A DNA stretch of 64,000 nt from Flavivirga jejuensis (lineage in GTDB: Bacteria; Bacteroidota; Bacteroidia; Flavobacteriales; Flavobacteriaceae), in NCBI RefSeq assembly GCF_030540765.1, contig NZ_JAUOEL010000005.1, forward strand, positions 124,001-188,000, read 5' to 3'. The notes under the pieces are model-generated. The model made no database searches, was not told where the DNA came from, and saw only the letters and a list, made by a program, of their open reading frames with translations. Made by a program: the position numbers and the translations under genes. Positions 41,274 to 51,444 of this stretch are shown one piece after another (position 1 is the first letter of the stretch; each line of letters opens with the position of its first letter).

Positions 41274-43100
41274 CTACTTAGTATTATTCTTTTTATCTAC
41301 ATCTGCCATCATCCCTTTAGGGTCTATTTGAACGCTTTTAACAGCTTTACCAACTTCAAAGGAGTATGTTGGGTACGCCCAAGCCCAATCTGCTTTTAAA
41401 GTCGCTGAGGTTGGTTTTTCACCACGCATCATTTGTAATGGGATATAGAAATCTTCGGTACTATCGTCGGTATAAGTTACCGTTAGATCTATAGGCATTG
41501 GCATCTGCCCTATTCGCTCTAAAGTGATGGTTTTTTCTTCTATATTTTTTACAGCATAATCAATCGTATTGGTGGTTTGTGCAAAATCCATTAAATACCA
41601 ATCTAATTCTAAACCAGACACTTTTTCGGCAGAACGAATAATACTATTAGGTGTTGGGTGCTTAAAAGCAAAATCGTTAAAATATCGTTTTATAGTTTTC
41701 TTTAGGTTATCTTTTCCAATAATATACCCTAATTGCGCTAAAAACACAGCACCTTTATTGTATGCCGAAATACTATAAGCCTGATTAAAATGATAACGAT
41801 CTGCATGTGTGGTAAGGGGTTGTTCTTTTCCAGATTTTGCTAAGTAAATATAATTTCCATAAGCACCAGAAATAGGATTTTCTCTATTACGATTCATAAT
41901 CTCATTTTCGGCTAAATCACTAATATAACTAGTAAACCCTTCGTCCATCCATTCGTGTTTTGACTCATTAGATGCTAATAAAAATTGAAACCATGTGTGT
42001 GCCATTTCGTGTGCTGTAACACCAACTAAACTTCCATAACTACGGTTTCCAGTTATTAGGGTACACATAGCATATTCCATACCACCGTCACCGCCTTGTA
42101 TAACAGAATATTGCTTATAAGGGTATTTACCAATATGTTTACTAAAATATTGCATAAGTTCCACTGTTTTTGGTTGCAGTTTTTTCCAGCTTTCCTTTTT
42201 AGCAGCATCTAAGGTGCTTTTATAATAGAAGTGTAATAGCGGACCATCTGGAACTTGTAGCGTATCGTGAATATAATCTGGATCTGCGGCCCATGTAAAA
42301 TCGTGTACTTTTGGTGCCTTATAATGCCATGTTATTTTGTTGTTACTGGCAGTTGCGTTAGGGTTTTGTAAGTAACCTGTACCACCAACAACGTAATTTT
42401 TATCGATGGTTAGTTTTACATCAAAATCTCCCCAAACGCCATGAAACTCTCGTCCAATATACGGATCGGCATGCCATCCTTCAAAATCGTATTCTGCTAG
42501 TTTAGGATACCATTGCGTCATAGATAACGCGACCCCTTCCCTATTGTTTCTTCCAGAACGACGTATTTGAGCAGGAACTTGAGCATCAAAAATCATATTA
42601 AATGTAACACTTTCTCCTGGTTGTATGGGTTTTGCTAAATCAACTTCTAAAATTGTACCAACAGTTTCATGTTTTAAAGTCGTTCCATTTTGTTTTAATG
42701 AATGGACTTTTATATAACCTATTTCATTAGGTTTTAATTTGCTAATTCTATCTCCAACTCTAGCGTCTGGATCTGCGATGGTACGAGAACGAACATCCAT
42801 TTCACTTCCTGGTTGAAAAGCATTAAAATACAAATGATAATATACACGATTTAAAACGTCTGGCGAATTATTTGTATATACTATGGTTTGATTTCCTTTG
42901 TATTGATAGGTGTTTACGTCCATATCAATTTCCATTTTATAATCTACATGCTGTTGCCAATAAGTGGTTTTTGATACTGGTCGTGTTGTTGGTGTTTGAG
43001 GGGTTGCTGCAACAGGTGCATTTTGTGCATTTATATTTTTAGAACTGTTACAAGAAATAAGGACAGTTAAGCCTAACACGGAAATAAGGAGTCGTTTCAT
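41274..43100 (-). CDS. M1-family metallopeptidase lipoprotein
   Basis: 608 residues. Lipobox LISC (Cys17). The M1 core has GGMEY (339-343; GAMEN-like), HEMAH (364-368) and the third zinc ligand E387 in MDEGFTSYISD. The N-terminal beta domain (about 50-290) and C-terminal helices complete an aminopeptidase-like fold. It removes N-terminal residues, probably at the outer surface or in the periplasm. It follows the S8 peptidase gene by 91 bases on the same strand. Confidence 0.92.
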   Translation of the reverse strand: MKRLLISVLGLTVLISCNSSKNINAQNAPVAATPQTPTTRPVSKTTYWQQHVDYKMEIDMDVNTYQYKGNQTIVYTNNSPDVLNRVYYHLYFNAFQPGSEMDVRSRTIADPDARVGDRISKLKPNEIGYIKVHSLKQNGTTLKHETVGTILEVDLAKPIQPGESVTFNMIFDAQVPAQIRRSGRNNREGVALSMTQWYPKLAEYDFEGWHADPYIGREFHGVWGDFDVKLTIDKNYVVGGTGYLQNPNATASNNKITWHYKAPKVHDFTWAADPDYIHDTLQVPDGPLLHFYYKSTLDAAKKESWKKLQPKTVELMQYFSKHIGKYPYKQYSVIQGGDGGMEYAMCTLITGNRSYGSLVGVTAHEMAHTWFQFLLASNESKHEWMDEGFTSYISDLAENEIMNRNRENPISGAYGNYIYLAKSGKEQPLTTHADRYHFNQAYSISAYNKGAVFLAQLGYIIGKDNLKKTIKRYFNDFAFKHPTPNSIIRSAEKVSGLELDWYLMDFAQTTNTIDYAVKNIEEKTITLERIGQMPMPIDLTVTYTDDSTEDFYIPLQMMRGEKPTSATLKADWAWAYPTYSFEVGKAVKSVQIDPKGMMADVDKKNNTK

Positions 43101-43191
43101 ACTATAGATAGAATATATAAGTTAAAAAAATAAAAAAGAGGCAATATATAATATAATCGCCCCCTTTTTTTACCATTATAAATTTAATAAT

Positions 43192-44799
43192 TTATTTTGA
43201 CATTTTCGAAGCCATAATTAAAGCATTATAAGCATTAACCATTTTAGCCGACTTTGTTAAATCAGCAAAAGGTCTTACATCATCAGTATTTCCACCAACA
43301 ATTACTTTTGTTTTTACAGCTAAACCAGAATCCATAAGTATTTGCTTTACTTGAGCGGCACTTAATTTTGGATAATAAGAACGAATTAATGCAGCGACAC
43401 CAGCCACAGCAGGAGCAGCCATAGAGGTCCCTCCTTTTGTATCGTATTCGTTTTCTGGCGTAGTAGAATATACTTTAGCTCCAGGAGCAAAAACATCTAC
43501 ATTTTGTTTTCCGTAATTAGAAAAACTAGCAACCAATCCAGAACCGTATTTTGGAGCCAAAGCACCAACCCTTATGTATGTATCGGAAACTTCTTCTCCG
43601 TTTATATTATCGTCAGGAAAATTAGGTGCTGTATCAACATCTTTACCGTCATTTCCTGCAGCATGTACAAAAAGTACATCTTTTTTTCCTGCGTAAGCAA
43701 TGGCATCACGTACCCAATCACTATGTGGTGAATAACTTTTACCAAAACTTCCGTTTATAATTTTTGCACCATTATCAACAGCATATCTAATGGCCAATGC
43801 GATGTCTTTATCGTATTCATCTCCGTTTGGCACTGTTCTTAAACTCATAAGAGCCACATTATTTGCTACGCCATTTGCGCCTTTACCATTATTACGTTCT
43901 GCAGCAATAATACCTGCTACGTGCGTACCATGACTTTCTGTTTTCTTAATAGGTTTTACGTTACCATTACCATAAGATGTGGTAGACATATCGTCTGGAT
44001 TATCTCCATTAACACGCCCTTTAAACGTTTTATTCAGGTTATAATTTAATCTTTCATTGATACTTTCAATACCATTAGAGATTTCTTTTTTAGCATCAGC
44101 CATAGACTCCATACCATTACCAAACATATATTTGGCTACTTGTATGGCTTGTTTAAGTGTGTCATCTTCTGTTTTAATAGCATTAACGTCTGCTTTGGTA
44201 TAATCTTCTTTTCCGAAGTGTTTAGATAAAGTCTCGTCTGCAGATTTTATTTGCTGAAAAATCTGTTCGTAATTCCCTTTGTAACCTGAGTATTTTTGAT
44301 ATTCTTTATCGTACTCAGATTCAGCCCTTTTATAATCAGGATTACTTGTATCTCCGCTGGCCAAAATTCTAATAAACTCTAATTGTTCATTGTATCCATC
44401 ACCTAAAAAATTCCATCCATGGATATCGTCTACATAACCATTGTTATCATCATCTTTTCCATTATTTGGCGTTTCTCCAGTGTTGGTCCATAACACATCA
44501 TTTAAATCTTCATGATCAATATCAATTCCAGAATCTATAACAGCTACGATAACTTTTTTGCCTTTTTTCTTTTTAATAATTTCAGCATATGCCTTATCAA
44601 CACTCATTCCTGGAATGGTATCTTTTACTAAATCTAAATGCCCCCAATTGTGTTTTTCTGCTTCAGTTAGATCTAACACTTTTAATGGTGTATTATCAAT
44701 ATTTTCAACAGGTGTTGATAGTATTTCTGCTGTACCCCCACATCCAGAAATTAATAAAGCTGCAAAAGCAGAAGTAGTTATTGTTTTTAATGTTCTCAT
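43192..44799 (-). CDS. Subtilisin-like S8 peptidase lipoprotein
   Basis: 535 residues. Lipobox ISGC (Cys20). Catalytic triad motifs: VAVIDSGIDIDHEDL (Asp89), ESHGTHVAGIIAAE (His, about 295) and GGTSMAAPAVAG (Ser, about 464). An insertion of about 170 residues, containing acidic and helical stretches (YKRAESEYDKEYQKYSGYKGN), lies between Asp and His, larger than in simple subtilisins. It follows the MBL-hydrolase gene by 19 bases, so the three may form one operon. Confidence 0.93.
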   Translation of the reverse strand: MRTLKTITTSAFAALLISGCGGTAEILSTPVENIDNTPLKVLDLTEAEKHNWGHLDLVKDTIPGMSVDKAYAEIIKKKKGKKVIVAVIDSGIDIDHEDLNDVLWTNTGETPNNGKDDDNNGYVDDIHGWNFLGDGYNEQLEFIRILASGDTSNPDYKRAESEYDKEYQKYSGYKGNYEQIFQQIKSADETLSKHFGKEDYTKADVNAIKTEDDTLKQAIQVAKYMFGNGMESMADAKKEISNGIESINERLNYNLNKTFKGRVNGDNPDDMSTTSYGNGNVKPIKKTESHGTHVAGIIAAERNNGKGANGVANNVALMSLRTVPNGDEYDKDIALAIRYAVDNGAKIINGSFGKSYSPHSDWVRDAIAYAGKKDVLFVHAAGNDGKDVDTAPNFPDDNINGEEVSDTYIRVGALAPKYGSGLVASFSNYGKQNVDVFAPGAKVYSTTPENEYDTKGGTSMAAPAVAGVAALIRSYYPKLSAAQVKQILMDSGLAVKTKVIVGGNTDDVRPFADLTKSAKMVNAYNALIMASKMSK

Positions 44800-44818
44800 A
44801 CTCTAGTCTTAATGTTTT

Positions 44819-45679
44819 TTAGTTAAATATCTCTTTAGTTGTATATGTGTTTTTTAATCTGACTCCTTTTTTTGTTTTTTGTACAGTGATAATTTCATTA
44901 TGAGCATCGTGTTCTAAAAACAAGTAGTAATTATTATCGGCTGCGATGTCAAGAAATTTTTCTTTTTCGTTAAGTGTTAACAAGGGTCTGGTATCGTAAC
45001 CCATAACAAATGGAATTGGTAAATGTCCAACAGTAGGTAATAAATCTGCCATAAAAGCAATGGTCTTGCCCTTGTAGTTAATAAGCGGAATCATTTGCTT
45101 ATCCGTGTGTCCATTAGCAAAAAAGATATCGAAACCAAGCTCTGAATTATTAAGTAAGTCTTCTTTTGGAAGTGATGTGAATTTTAGTTGTCCACTTTCT
45201 TCTATAGGGATAATATTTTCTTTTAAAAAGGATGCTTTTTCCCGTCTATTGGGTTGTGTTGCCCACTGCCAATGGTCTTTATTACTCCAAAAGTGTGCAT
45301 TTTTAAAAGCAGGTTCGTAACCAGTTTTATCTTTATTCCATTGAACACTACCTCCGCAATGATCAAAATGTAAATGCGTCATAAAGACATCGGTGATATC
45401 ATCAGGATGAAACCCATTTGCTTTAAGAGCTCCTTCTAAAGTATCGTCTCCCCAAGGATGATAGTAACTAAAAAATTTTTCAGATTGTTTATTACCCATA
45501 CCAGTATCTATTAATATGAGTCTGTTACCGTCTTCAATAAGCAAAGAACGCATTGTAAGATCGATCATATTATTAGCATCGGCAGGATTTGTTCTTTGCC
45601 ACAAAGATTTAGGTACAACACCAAACATGGCACCTCCATCAAGTTTGAGATTACCAGCATTTATAGGAAATAAGTTCAT
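44819..45679 (-). CDS. Metallo-beta-lactamase-fold hydrolase
   Basis: 286 residues. The HxHxDH motif is THLHFDHCGG (about 100-109), with further ligands in GHTDKQM and LEHDAHNE. The N-terminal GGAMFGVVPKSLW and the LLIDTGMGNKQ stretch match the quorum-quenching or AttM/lactonase-type subset. The substrate could be a lactone or an ester. The gene leads a run with S8 and M1 peptidase genes. Confidence 0.85.
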   Translation of the reverse strand: MNLFPINAGNLKLDGGAMFGVVPKSLWQRTNPADANNMIDLTMRSLLIEDGNRLILIDTGMGNKQSEKFFSYYHPWGDDTLEGALKANGFHPDDITDVFMTHLHFDHCGGSVQWNKDKTGYEPAFKNAHFWSNKDHWQWATQPNRREKASFLKENIIPIEESGQLKFTSLPKEDLLNNSELGFDIFFANGHTDKQMIPLINYKGKTIAFMADLLPTVGHLPIPFVMGYDTRPLLTLNEKEKFLDIAADNNYYLFLEHDAHNEIITVQKTKKGVRLKNTYTTKEIFN

Positions 45680-46076
45680 AGTCTGTAAAATTAAACAAAT
45701 CGTAATAAAAACCGCAATTCGTTAAGAATTTATTAAGAAATATTTTAGAAAATAGTTTATAGAAGAAAAAGTTTTTTATTAATTTTTGTTTTGTACGTAA
45801 TTAACATATTGATTGAGAACATATTTAGCATATTTTCAATTAAATTATAGACTATTTTATAGAAACCTATTGTATTGTGTTAATAAAGAAAAACACGAGA
45901 GCTTCAATGTCATGGTAAATGTTACTTGGCTACACAGTTAGCTACAAACATATAAGGCTTTACTAACGAAACGGCTTTTTTGGAGTGGTCAGAACTGCTT
46001 TTTTTTGCAGTTTTATGTAAGGCAAAATGAAACTGGCAAAAACCTGAGCGAAGCCAAAGTATACCCCTATTCTCGA
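45680..46076. other. Intergenic region with no gene
   Basis: AT-rich. It includes a hairpin CAGAACTGC-tttttt-GCAGTT near 45989-46011 and a fragment AAGGCAAAATGAAACTGGC similar to one near 31731. No open frame of note. The remainder of the 442-base gap is repeat R1. Confidence 0.4.
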
Positions 46077-46117
46077 GCCTACCTGCTGACAAAGGCAGGG
46101 ATAGTCGGTTTCAATAA
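46077..46117 (-). repeat. Dispersed repeat family R1, copy 2
   Basis: On the minus strand: TATTGAAACCGACTATCCCT then GCCTTTGTCAGCAGGTAGGC. It begins within 20 bases of the SulP stop. The core is a hairpin CCTGC...GCAGG. Confidence 0.75.
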
Positions 46118-46121
46118 TTTT

Positions 46122-48329
46122 TTATTGCCTTGTAGATTTAACAACATTTTTTAAACGCTTACCAAAATCGAACAAGGCTTTTATCTCTTTTACACTAGCA
46201 AGGCGTTCTTTTCCAAAAACTAACAAGCTGTTACCATTAGATTCAACATGATAATAAGGGTTGCTCTCAAAGAAATGTGTCACATCATCATTAAAAAATT
46301 CGGTTATTTCTGTTTCATTATCTCCCAATAAATAGAAGCGCTTAGAAAAGTCTGAATGATTTTCTATCGGAATATCTTTAAAGCCAGCAAAGGCGTAAAC
46401 CTTTTCTAAAAAACCTTCTCTATCTAAAGTAAACTCAGGAATAGCATAGTTTAGTTGAATATGAAGCATGGTAGAACGAACAACTTCTTTGGCTATAAAT
46501 TCACCTTCAGAAAATTCAATGTCAAATAATTTAATAGCATTGTTTTCGTGAGACAATTTATTGTAAATATGATTGATGTTTTTGGTGTTGAAAAACAAGA
46601 AATCATTTAAAAACGACTCATCTTTTTTCTTTTGTGCATTATAATTTAAATTATAATCTTTTGCTAAACTTTCAATACTGGTCTGTCTTCTAGTTAAATT
46701 ATTTGTAATAATTTTTGGAACAGGAAGCATACGTCTTAAAGCAAATGGATGTTTAGAATCGGTATCATGCATATCTAAACCAATAACATCAAAATGCCCG
46801 CCTCGTTTTTTAAACAACTCTTGGTAACTGTGCATGTTTTCCATAACGGTATGGTCTACAAATTCACACATTGAGAAATCTACAATAACATCCTGATCTT
46901 CAGGAACGTCTTCTAAGCGCTGTTTAAGTCTATAATAATTTAAAAAACTACAAAAATGTTTAACACTTACGTAAAAACTATTTTGAGTTTCTGTTTCTTT
47001 ATACATTAAAACATTTGGTTTCAATATATTTCTTATAAATAGTCCAACACTTTTATTAATAATAATATGAATAACTATTGTGGCGATCACACCAGCTATA
47101 ATACCAGTAATTAAACCTATTTTTAAGGTTACTATAAGTGTTACAAAAAAGATAACAAGTTGCTCTTTACCTATTGAAAATATTTTTGTAATAATATTTG
47201 GAGATGCTAGTTTATAACCAGTATATACTAATATGGCCATTAACGCGGGTAATGGAATTCGAGTTAATTGGGTACTGAATAAGCCAATAAACAAGATTAA
47301 AAAAATGGCGTGAAAAAAGTTTGAGGATCTGTTACTTGCTTTGTTGTTTACGTTTACAGAGCTACGAGCTATAACAGTAACCACGTTCAACCCTCCTAAA
47401 AGGCCGCTGCCAATGGTTGCTAATCCTAAAGCTTTAAGGTCTCTATTAACATTTGAACGTCTTTTTTCAGGATCTAATTTATCAACCGCTTTAATGCTTA
47501 AAAGGGATTCTATACTTGAAATTAATGTTAATGCAAAAACGCTACCCCAAAAAGAGAAGCTCCATATACCACTAAAATCAGGTATTGGCAGATCGGCTAT
47601 AATTTCTTGAATGGTTGGAATGCCCGATATCATATATTCTGGAGCAATTGGATTAGGCTCATGCATGCCTAATTCAAAATAATAACTAAACCCAATAGAT
47701 AAAATAACGATCCACATAGGTGCAGGAATAAGCTGTAGATATTTATTTCTAATTTTTGAATAAAACAGCATAATAGCTAAACTAATAACCCCTGCTAATG
47801 CGGCAAAAATGAGCCCTTTATTTTCATAGTGAATAGCATCGTTAATAGTATAGGGAATCTCCAAAAGATAATCGATGGTTTCTTCACGTTTTATCTTATG
47901 GGCAAACATAATATGAAACTGTTTCCCTAAAATAATGAGTCCTATTGCGGCAAGCATCCCTTGTATGGCAGAAGATGGAAAAAAATCGGCTAGCCTACCC
48001 ATTCTAAAGAATCCTAAGAGTAAAAGCAAAACACCAGAACACATAATGGCAACATAAGCACTCTCTAAACCTAAGGTTGCGATGGCCACTAAAAGAACAC
48101 CAACCAAACCATTGCCTGGGCCTGAAATTGTTACATAACTCCCTCCTAAGATGGATACGACAATACCACCTACAATAGCAGCAATAACACCTGCAATAGG
48201 TGGTGCATCACTAGCCATAGCTAAACCCAATCCAAGAGGTAATGCAATAAGGCTTACCACAAAACCAGAAAACATGTTTTTAGGTAAAGCTTTAAAAAAG
48301 TCTTTTATGTTATTTTTTTTAGGACTCAT
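46122..48329 (-). CDS. SulP-family inorganic anion transporter with STAS domain
   Basis: 735 residues. The membrane part (about 15-425) has the SulP signature region SDAPPIAGVIAAIVGGIVVSILGGS and about twelve helices. A STAS domain follows (about 450-560: DQDVIVDFSMCEFVDHTVMENM). An unusual further C-terminal extension of ~170 residues (about 560-735) has alternating strands and helices. SulP proteins carry sulfate, bicarbonate or other anions with Na+ or H+. Its start overlaps the end of the UspA gene by 4 bases, a common pairing for regulated SulP transporters. Confidence 0.9.
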   Translation of the reverse strand: MSPKKNNIKDFFKALPKNMFSGFVVSLIALPLGLGLAMASDAPPIAGVIAAIVGGIVVSILGGSYVTISGPGNGLVGVLLVAIATLGLESAYVAIMCSGVLLLLLGFFRMGRLADFFPSSAIQGMLAAIGLIILGKQFHIMFAHKIKREETIDYLLEIPYTINDAIHYENKGLIFAALAGVISLAIMLFYSKIRNKYLQLIPAPMWIVILSIGFSYYFELGMHEPNPIAPEYMISGIPTIQEIIADLPIPDFSGIWSFSFWGSVFALTLISSIESLLSIKAVDKLDPEKRRSNVNRDLKALGLATIGSGLLGGLNVVTVIARSSVNVNNKASNRSSNFFHAIFLILFIGLFSTQLTRIPLPALMAILVYTGYKLASPNIITKIFSIGKEQLVIFFVTLIVTLKIGLITGIIAGVIATIVIHIIINKSVGLFIRNILKPNVLMYKETETQNSFYVSVKHFCSFLNYYRLKQRLEDVPEDQDVIVDFSMCEFVDHTVMENMHSYQELFKKRGGHFDVIGLDMHDTDSKHPFALRRMLPVPKIITNNLTRRQTSIESLAKDYNLNYNAQKKKDESFLNDFLFFNTKNINHIYNKLSHENNAIKLFDIEFSEGEFIAKEVVRSTMLHIQLNYAIPEFTLDREGFLEKVYAFAGFKDIPIENHSDFSKRFYLLGDNETEITEFFNDDVTHFFESNPYYHVESNGNSLLVFGKERLASVKEIKALFDFGKRLKNVVKSTRQ

Positions 48330-49174
48330 TGTAGAATTAGCACATCGGTTGGTAACTCGGTTAAAATATGTTCAATATCATGAGGAAATAATCGATCCCA
48401 AAAGGTCATTTTAGTTGGTGCATTCATGACAAGCAAATCGGCACGAGAAATTTGTGCATAATGACCTATGGAATACCCTTTTTTTCCAAAAATAGGCTGT
48501 AGTTTAACCGTTTTGTTTTTAGTATATTCTTCGGGAATATGGCTTATTATTTCTTTTATTCTAGAATTTTCTCTAAGCTCGATACGCTCTTTTATGATGG
48601 TTGCCTTTCTAAGTGATTTGTTATCATTAACCTTTACAGAAACTTCTTGTTCATTAATTTCTTCTACGATGGTGATTTTTTTAGCTTTCAACTTTTTAGC
48701 AACGTAAAATGCTGAGGTAATGGTTTGCTCTGTTTTTGGATCTTTTAAACCGTTTACAACGATATGTTGACACGGAATTCTTTCTACCGAAGGCTTAATT
48801 AAAAGTAAGATGGAGCATTTAGCTTGTCGCGTAATTTTTCTTGCAATAGAGCCCACATAGTATTTTAAAAAACGCTCTCGTTGAACAGCTCCAAGAATTA
48901 ATAGATCTATTTTTTTTTCTTCAGAAGTAGATAAAATAACATTAACAGGATCACCAGTTTTAAAAACAACCTCAAAATCTAAATGGTCTTTTTCAAAACT
49001 TTTAAGGATGGCACCAAGCATATTTCTTTTATCCTCGGAGGCTTCACCTACATGAATTAAAAATAACTTAGATCCGAAAAAGACAGACAATCTAGCGGCC
49101 TCAAAAAGATTAGCCTTTAAGTTAGGTGAAAATGCCACCCCAATACCAATACTTTTAAAAGGTTTTAGAGACAA
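48326..49174 (-). CDS. Tandem universal stress protein (UspA) family protein
   Basis: 282 residues, two UspA domains in tandem (about 5-140 and 145-282). The first has the nucleotide-binding pattern LILGAVQRERFLKYYVGSIARKI; the second has DLLVMNAPTK. UspA proteins bind ATP and help survival in stress. The gene overlaps the SulP gene by 4 bases and probably regulates it or shares its induction. Divergent transcription from the antiporter gene shares the 105-base region at 49175-49279. Confidence 0.85.
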   Translation of the reverse strand: MSLKPFKSIGIGVAFSPNLKANLFEAARLSVFFGSKLFLIHVGEASEDKRNMLGAILKSFEKDHLDFEVVFKTGDPVNVILSTSEEKKIDLLILGAVQRERFLKYYVGSIARKITRQAKCSILLLIKPSVERIPCQHIVVNGLKDPKTEQTITSAFYVAKKLKAKKITIVEEINEQEVSVKVNDNKSLRKATIIKERIELRENSRIKEIISHIPEEYTKNKTVKLQPIFGKKGYSIGHYAQISRADLLVMNAPTKMTFWDRLFPHDIEHILTELPTDVLILQ

Positions 49175-49279
49175 TACTTTACTTTTTGTTTTTACTTAAA
49201 GGTGAAAGATAACATTTTTTAAAAACATTAAATCATCTGTTTTACTTAAATTAGTATTTTTTATATTGATTTTTAAAGG

Positions 49280-51124
49280 ATGTTAGAATTAGCAGGAATT
49301 ATCATTTTAGGCATATTGGCACAATGGGTTGCATGGAAATTTAAAATACCAGCCATTTTACCACTGATTCTCATTGGTTTACTAGTAGGACCTATTGCTG
49401 CAGAATTTTTAAGCGAAGATAGGGCTAAATGGATTGAGCCCATTTGGAATGGTGAAAAAGGATTATTTCCAGGAGAAGGTCTGTACTATTTTGTATCGCT
49501 TGCTATTAGTATCATTCTTTTTGAAGGAGGTTTAACATTAAAGCGTTCTGAAATAAAAAATGTAGGACCAGTGATTACTAAGTTAATAACTTTAGGTTCT
49601 GCCGTTACCTTTTTTGGTGCAGGTGTATTGGCACATATTATTTTTGATCTTAGTTGGGAAATTTCATTTTTATTTTCGGGGTTAATAATTGTTACAGGGC
49701 CAACGGTAATAACACCTATTCTTAGAAATATTCCGTTAAAAAAAGATGTCTCAACAGTATTAAAGTGGGAAGGTATTTTAATAGATCCTATTGGTGCTTT
49801 AGTAGCGGTATTAATGTTTGAGTTTATTAGTGTTGGCGGAGGTGGTGGTTTTACAAAAACAGCCTTAATTGAGTTTGGTAAAATTATTCTTTTTGGGACT
49901 ACTTTTGGTTTTACGTTTGCCCATGCTTTAGCATTTGCTATAAATAAAAAGCTAATTCCGCATTATCTGTTAAATGTAGTGTCTCTTTCTGCTGTTTTAT
50001 TAGTTTTTGTTGAATCCGAAATATTTGCTCACGAATCTGGGTTGCTTGCAGTTGTTGTAATGGGTATGGTTTTGGGTAATGGAAAACTAGAAAATATAAA
50101 AGAACTATTATATTTTAAAGAGTCTTTAAGTGTTCTACTCATATCTATTTTATTTATTCTATTAGCGGCCAATATTAATATTGAAGATTTAATGCTGCTT
50201 TATAGCTGGAAAACAGCAGTGCTTTTCTTGATTGTCGTATTTGCAATTAGACCATTGGGGGTGTTTTTAAGTACGTATGGGTCTAAATTAAAAGTAAATG
50301 AAAGACTATTTATTAGTTGGGTAGGACCAAGAGGAATTGTTGCTGCGGGAATTGCATCTCTTTTTGGCAGTAAGTTACTCAAACAAGGTATAGAAGGTGC
50401 CGAATATATTACACCTTTGGTATTTATGATTGTTTTAGGAACTGTTTTACTTAATGCAACAACAGCACGCTTATTTGCGAAAACTGTGGGCGTATTTTTA
50501 ATAAAATCGGAAGGAATATTAATTGTAGGTGCTTCCCAAGTATCCAGATTAATTGGTAAATACTTAAAAGAGAATAGCAGACATGTTGTTTTGATAGATA
50601 GCAATCAAACAAATATTCAATTATCGCAAGAGTTAGGTCTTGAGGCTATTGGCACTGATATTTATTCTGAAACTTTAGGAGATAATATAGAACTTAATGA
50701 TGTAGGGTATTTAATGGCTTTAACGGGTAGTGCTGATATTAACCAGTATGCTATTGATAAATTTGAAAAACAATTTGGAGAAAATGGATCTTTTAGATTG
50801 ATAACGGTTGATGAAATGAATAACCCTAATAATAGTCCGAAAGAAGGGTTGTTTTCGGATACAGATGATTTTACCAAACTTACAGAAGTAGCTCGTAAAT
50901 ACCCGAATATTAACGAAGTTGAAATTAATGACAGGGAACATTATGAAACTTTAATTGAAGCGATAAGTAAAGAAAGTGATACGATACCCTTGTTTGTTAA
51001 AGATAAAAATGGGGTTTTAGAAATAATATCTTCATATAATAAAGCTATCGAGAAAGTTGAAAAAGACTATAAATTAGTGTATTTAGGAAAACCTTTTGAT
51101 GTTGAAAAAGACACCAATTCCTAA
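49280..51124 (+). CDS. Cation:proton antiporter (CPA1-type) with RCK/TrkA-N domain
   Basis: 614 residues. Twelve or thirteen membrane helices (about 1-405). The sequence WVGPRGIVAAGIASLFG (about 349-365) is a characteristic stretch of the NhaP/KefB type. A cytosolic NAD-binding RCK N-like domain follows (about 410-500, EGILIVGASQVSRLIGKYLKENSRHVVLID) with a GxGxxG-like start (GASQVS). Such proteins exchange K+ or Na+ for H+ under regulation by NAD(H) or other ligands. It diverges from the UspA-SulP pair, suggesting a shared role in ion and pH homeostasis. Confidence 0.9.
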   Translation: MLELAGIIILGILAQWVAWKFKIPAILPLILIGLLVGPIAAEFLSEDRAKWIEPIWNGEKGLFPGEGLYYFVSLAISIILFEGGLTLKRSEIKNVGPVITKLITLGSAVTFFGAGVLAHIIFDLSWEISFLFSGLIIVTGPTVITPILRNIPLKKDVSTVLKWEGILIDPIGALVAVLMFEFISVGGGGGFTKTALIEFGKIILFGTTFGFTFAHALAFAINKKLIPHYLLNVVSLSAVLLVFVESEIFAHESGLLAVVVMGMVLGNGKLENIKELLYFKESLSVLLISILFILLAANINIEDLMLLYSWKTAVLFLIVVFAIRPLGVFLSTYGSKLKVNERLFISWVGPRGIVAAGIASLFGSKLLKQGIEGAEYITPLVFMIVLGTVLLNATTARLFAKTVGVFLIKSEGILIVGASQVSRLIGKYLKENSRHVVLIDSNQTNIQLSQELGLEAIGTDIYSETLGDNIELNDVGYLMALTGSADINQYAIDKFEKQFGENGSFRLITVDEMNNPNNSPKEGLFSDTDDFTKLTEVARKYPNINEVEINDREHYETLIEAISKESDTIPLFVKDKNGVLEIISSYNKAIEKVEKDYKLVYLGKPFDVEKDTNS

Positions 51125-51240
51125 AACCAAAGGGTTTAAACCTGAGTTTGACGTAAAGAAAATGAGGTGGTTTTTGTAAAATACTGTTTATAAGATATTT
51201 ATCTTAATAAAGTGAATTTTAGATATCTGAAACATATATA

Positions 51241-51270
51241 AAACCTAGCGTCTTTTATACGCTAGGTTTT
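51241..51270 (+). terminator. Terminator of the antiporter gene
   Basis: AAACCTAGCG (51241-51250) pairs with CGCTAGGTTT (51260-51269), followed by T. It lies about 115 bases after the stop. The same 320-base gap holds repeat R1 copy 3 and no gene. Confidence 0.7.
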
Positions 51271-51402
51271 AGAGGTGTCCAAAGGATGTAGATTGAAGCT
51301 TATAAAACAGATTGTTTCACTATGTTTTAATCGAAAAGAATTTCCAGGTTTCCGTTGAAATTGTCATTCCGTGCCTGTGCTCAACTTGATTGGGTATGAA
51401 AC

Positions 51403-51442
51403 CGAAACCAGCAAAGGCAGGGATAGTTGGTTTCAAGAAATT
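51403..51442 (-). repeat. Dispersed repeat family R1, copy 3
   Basis: On the minus strand: AATTTCTTGAAACCAACTAT then CCCTGCCTTTGCTGGTTTCGG. It starts 3 bases after the stop of the next minus-strand gene. Confidence 0.75.
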
Positions 51443-51444
51443 CT

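Noticed and set aside
31686-46040. Shared strings around CAGTTCTGGGTG/AAGGCARAATGAAAC (15.15, 31.7 and 46.0 kb) as a fourth repeat family
   Set aside because: The matches are short and broken; they may be related remnants, but the alignment by eye is too weak to list as a family.
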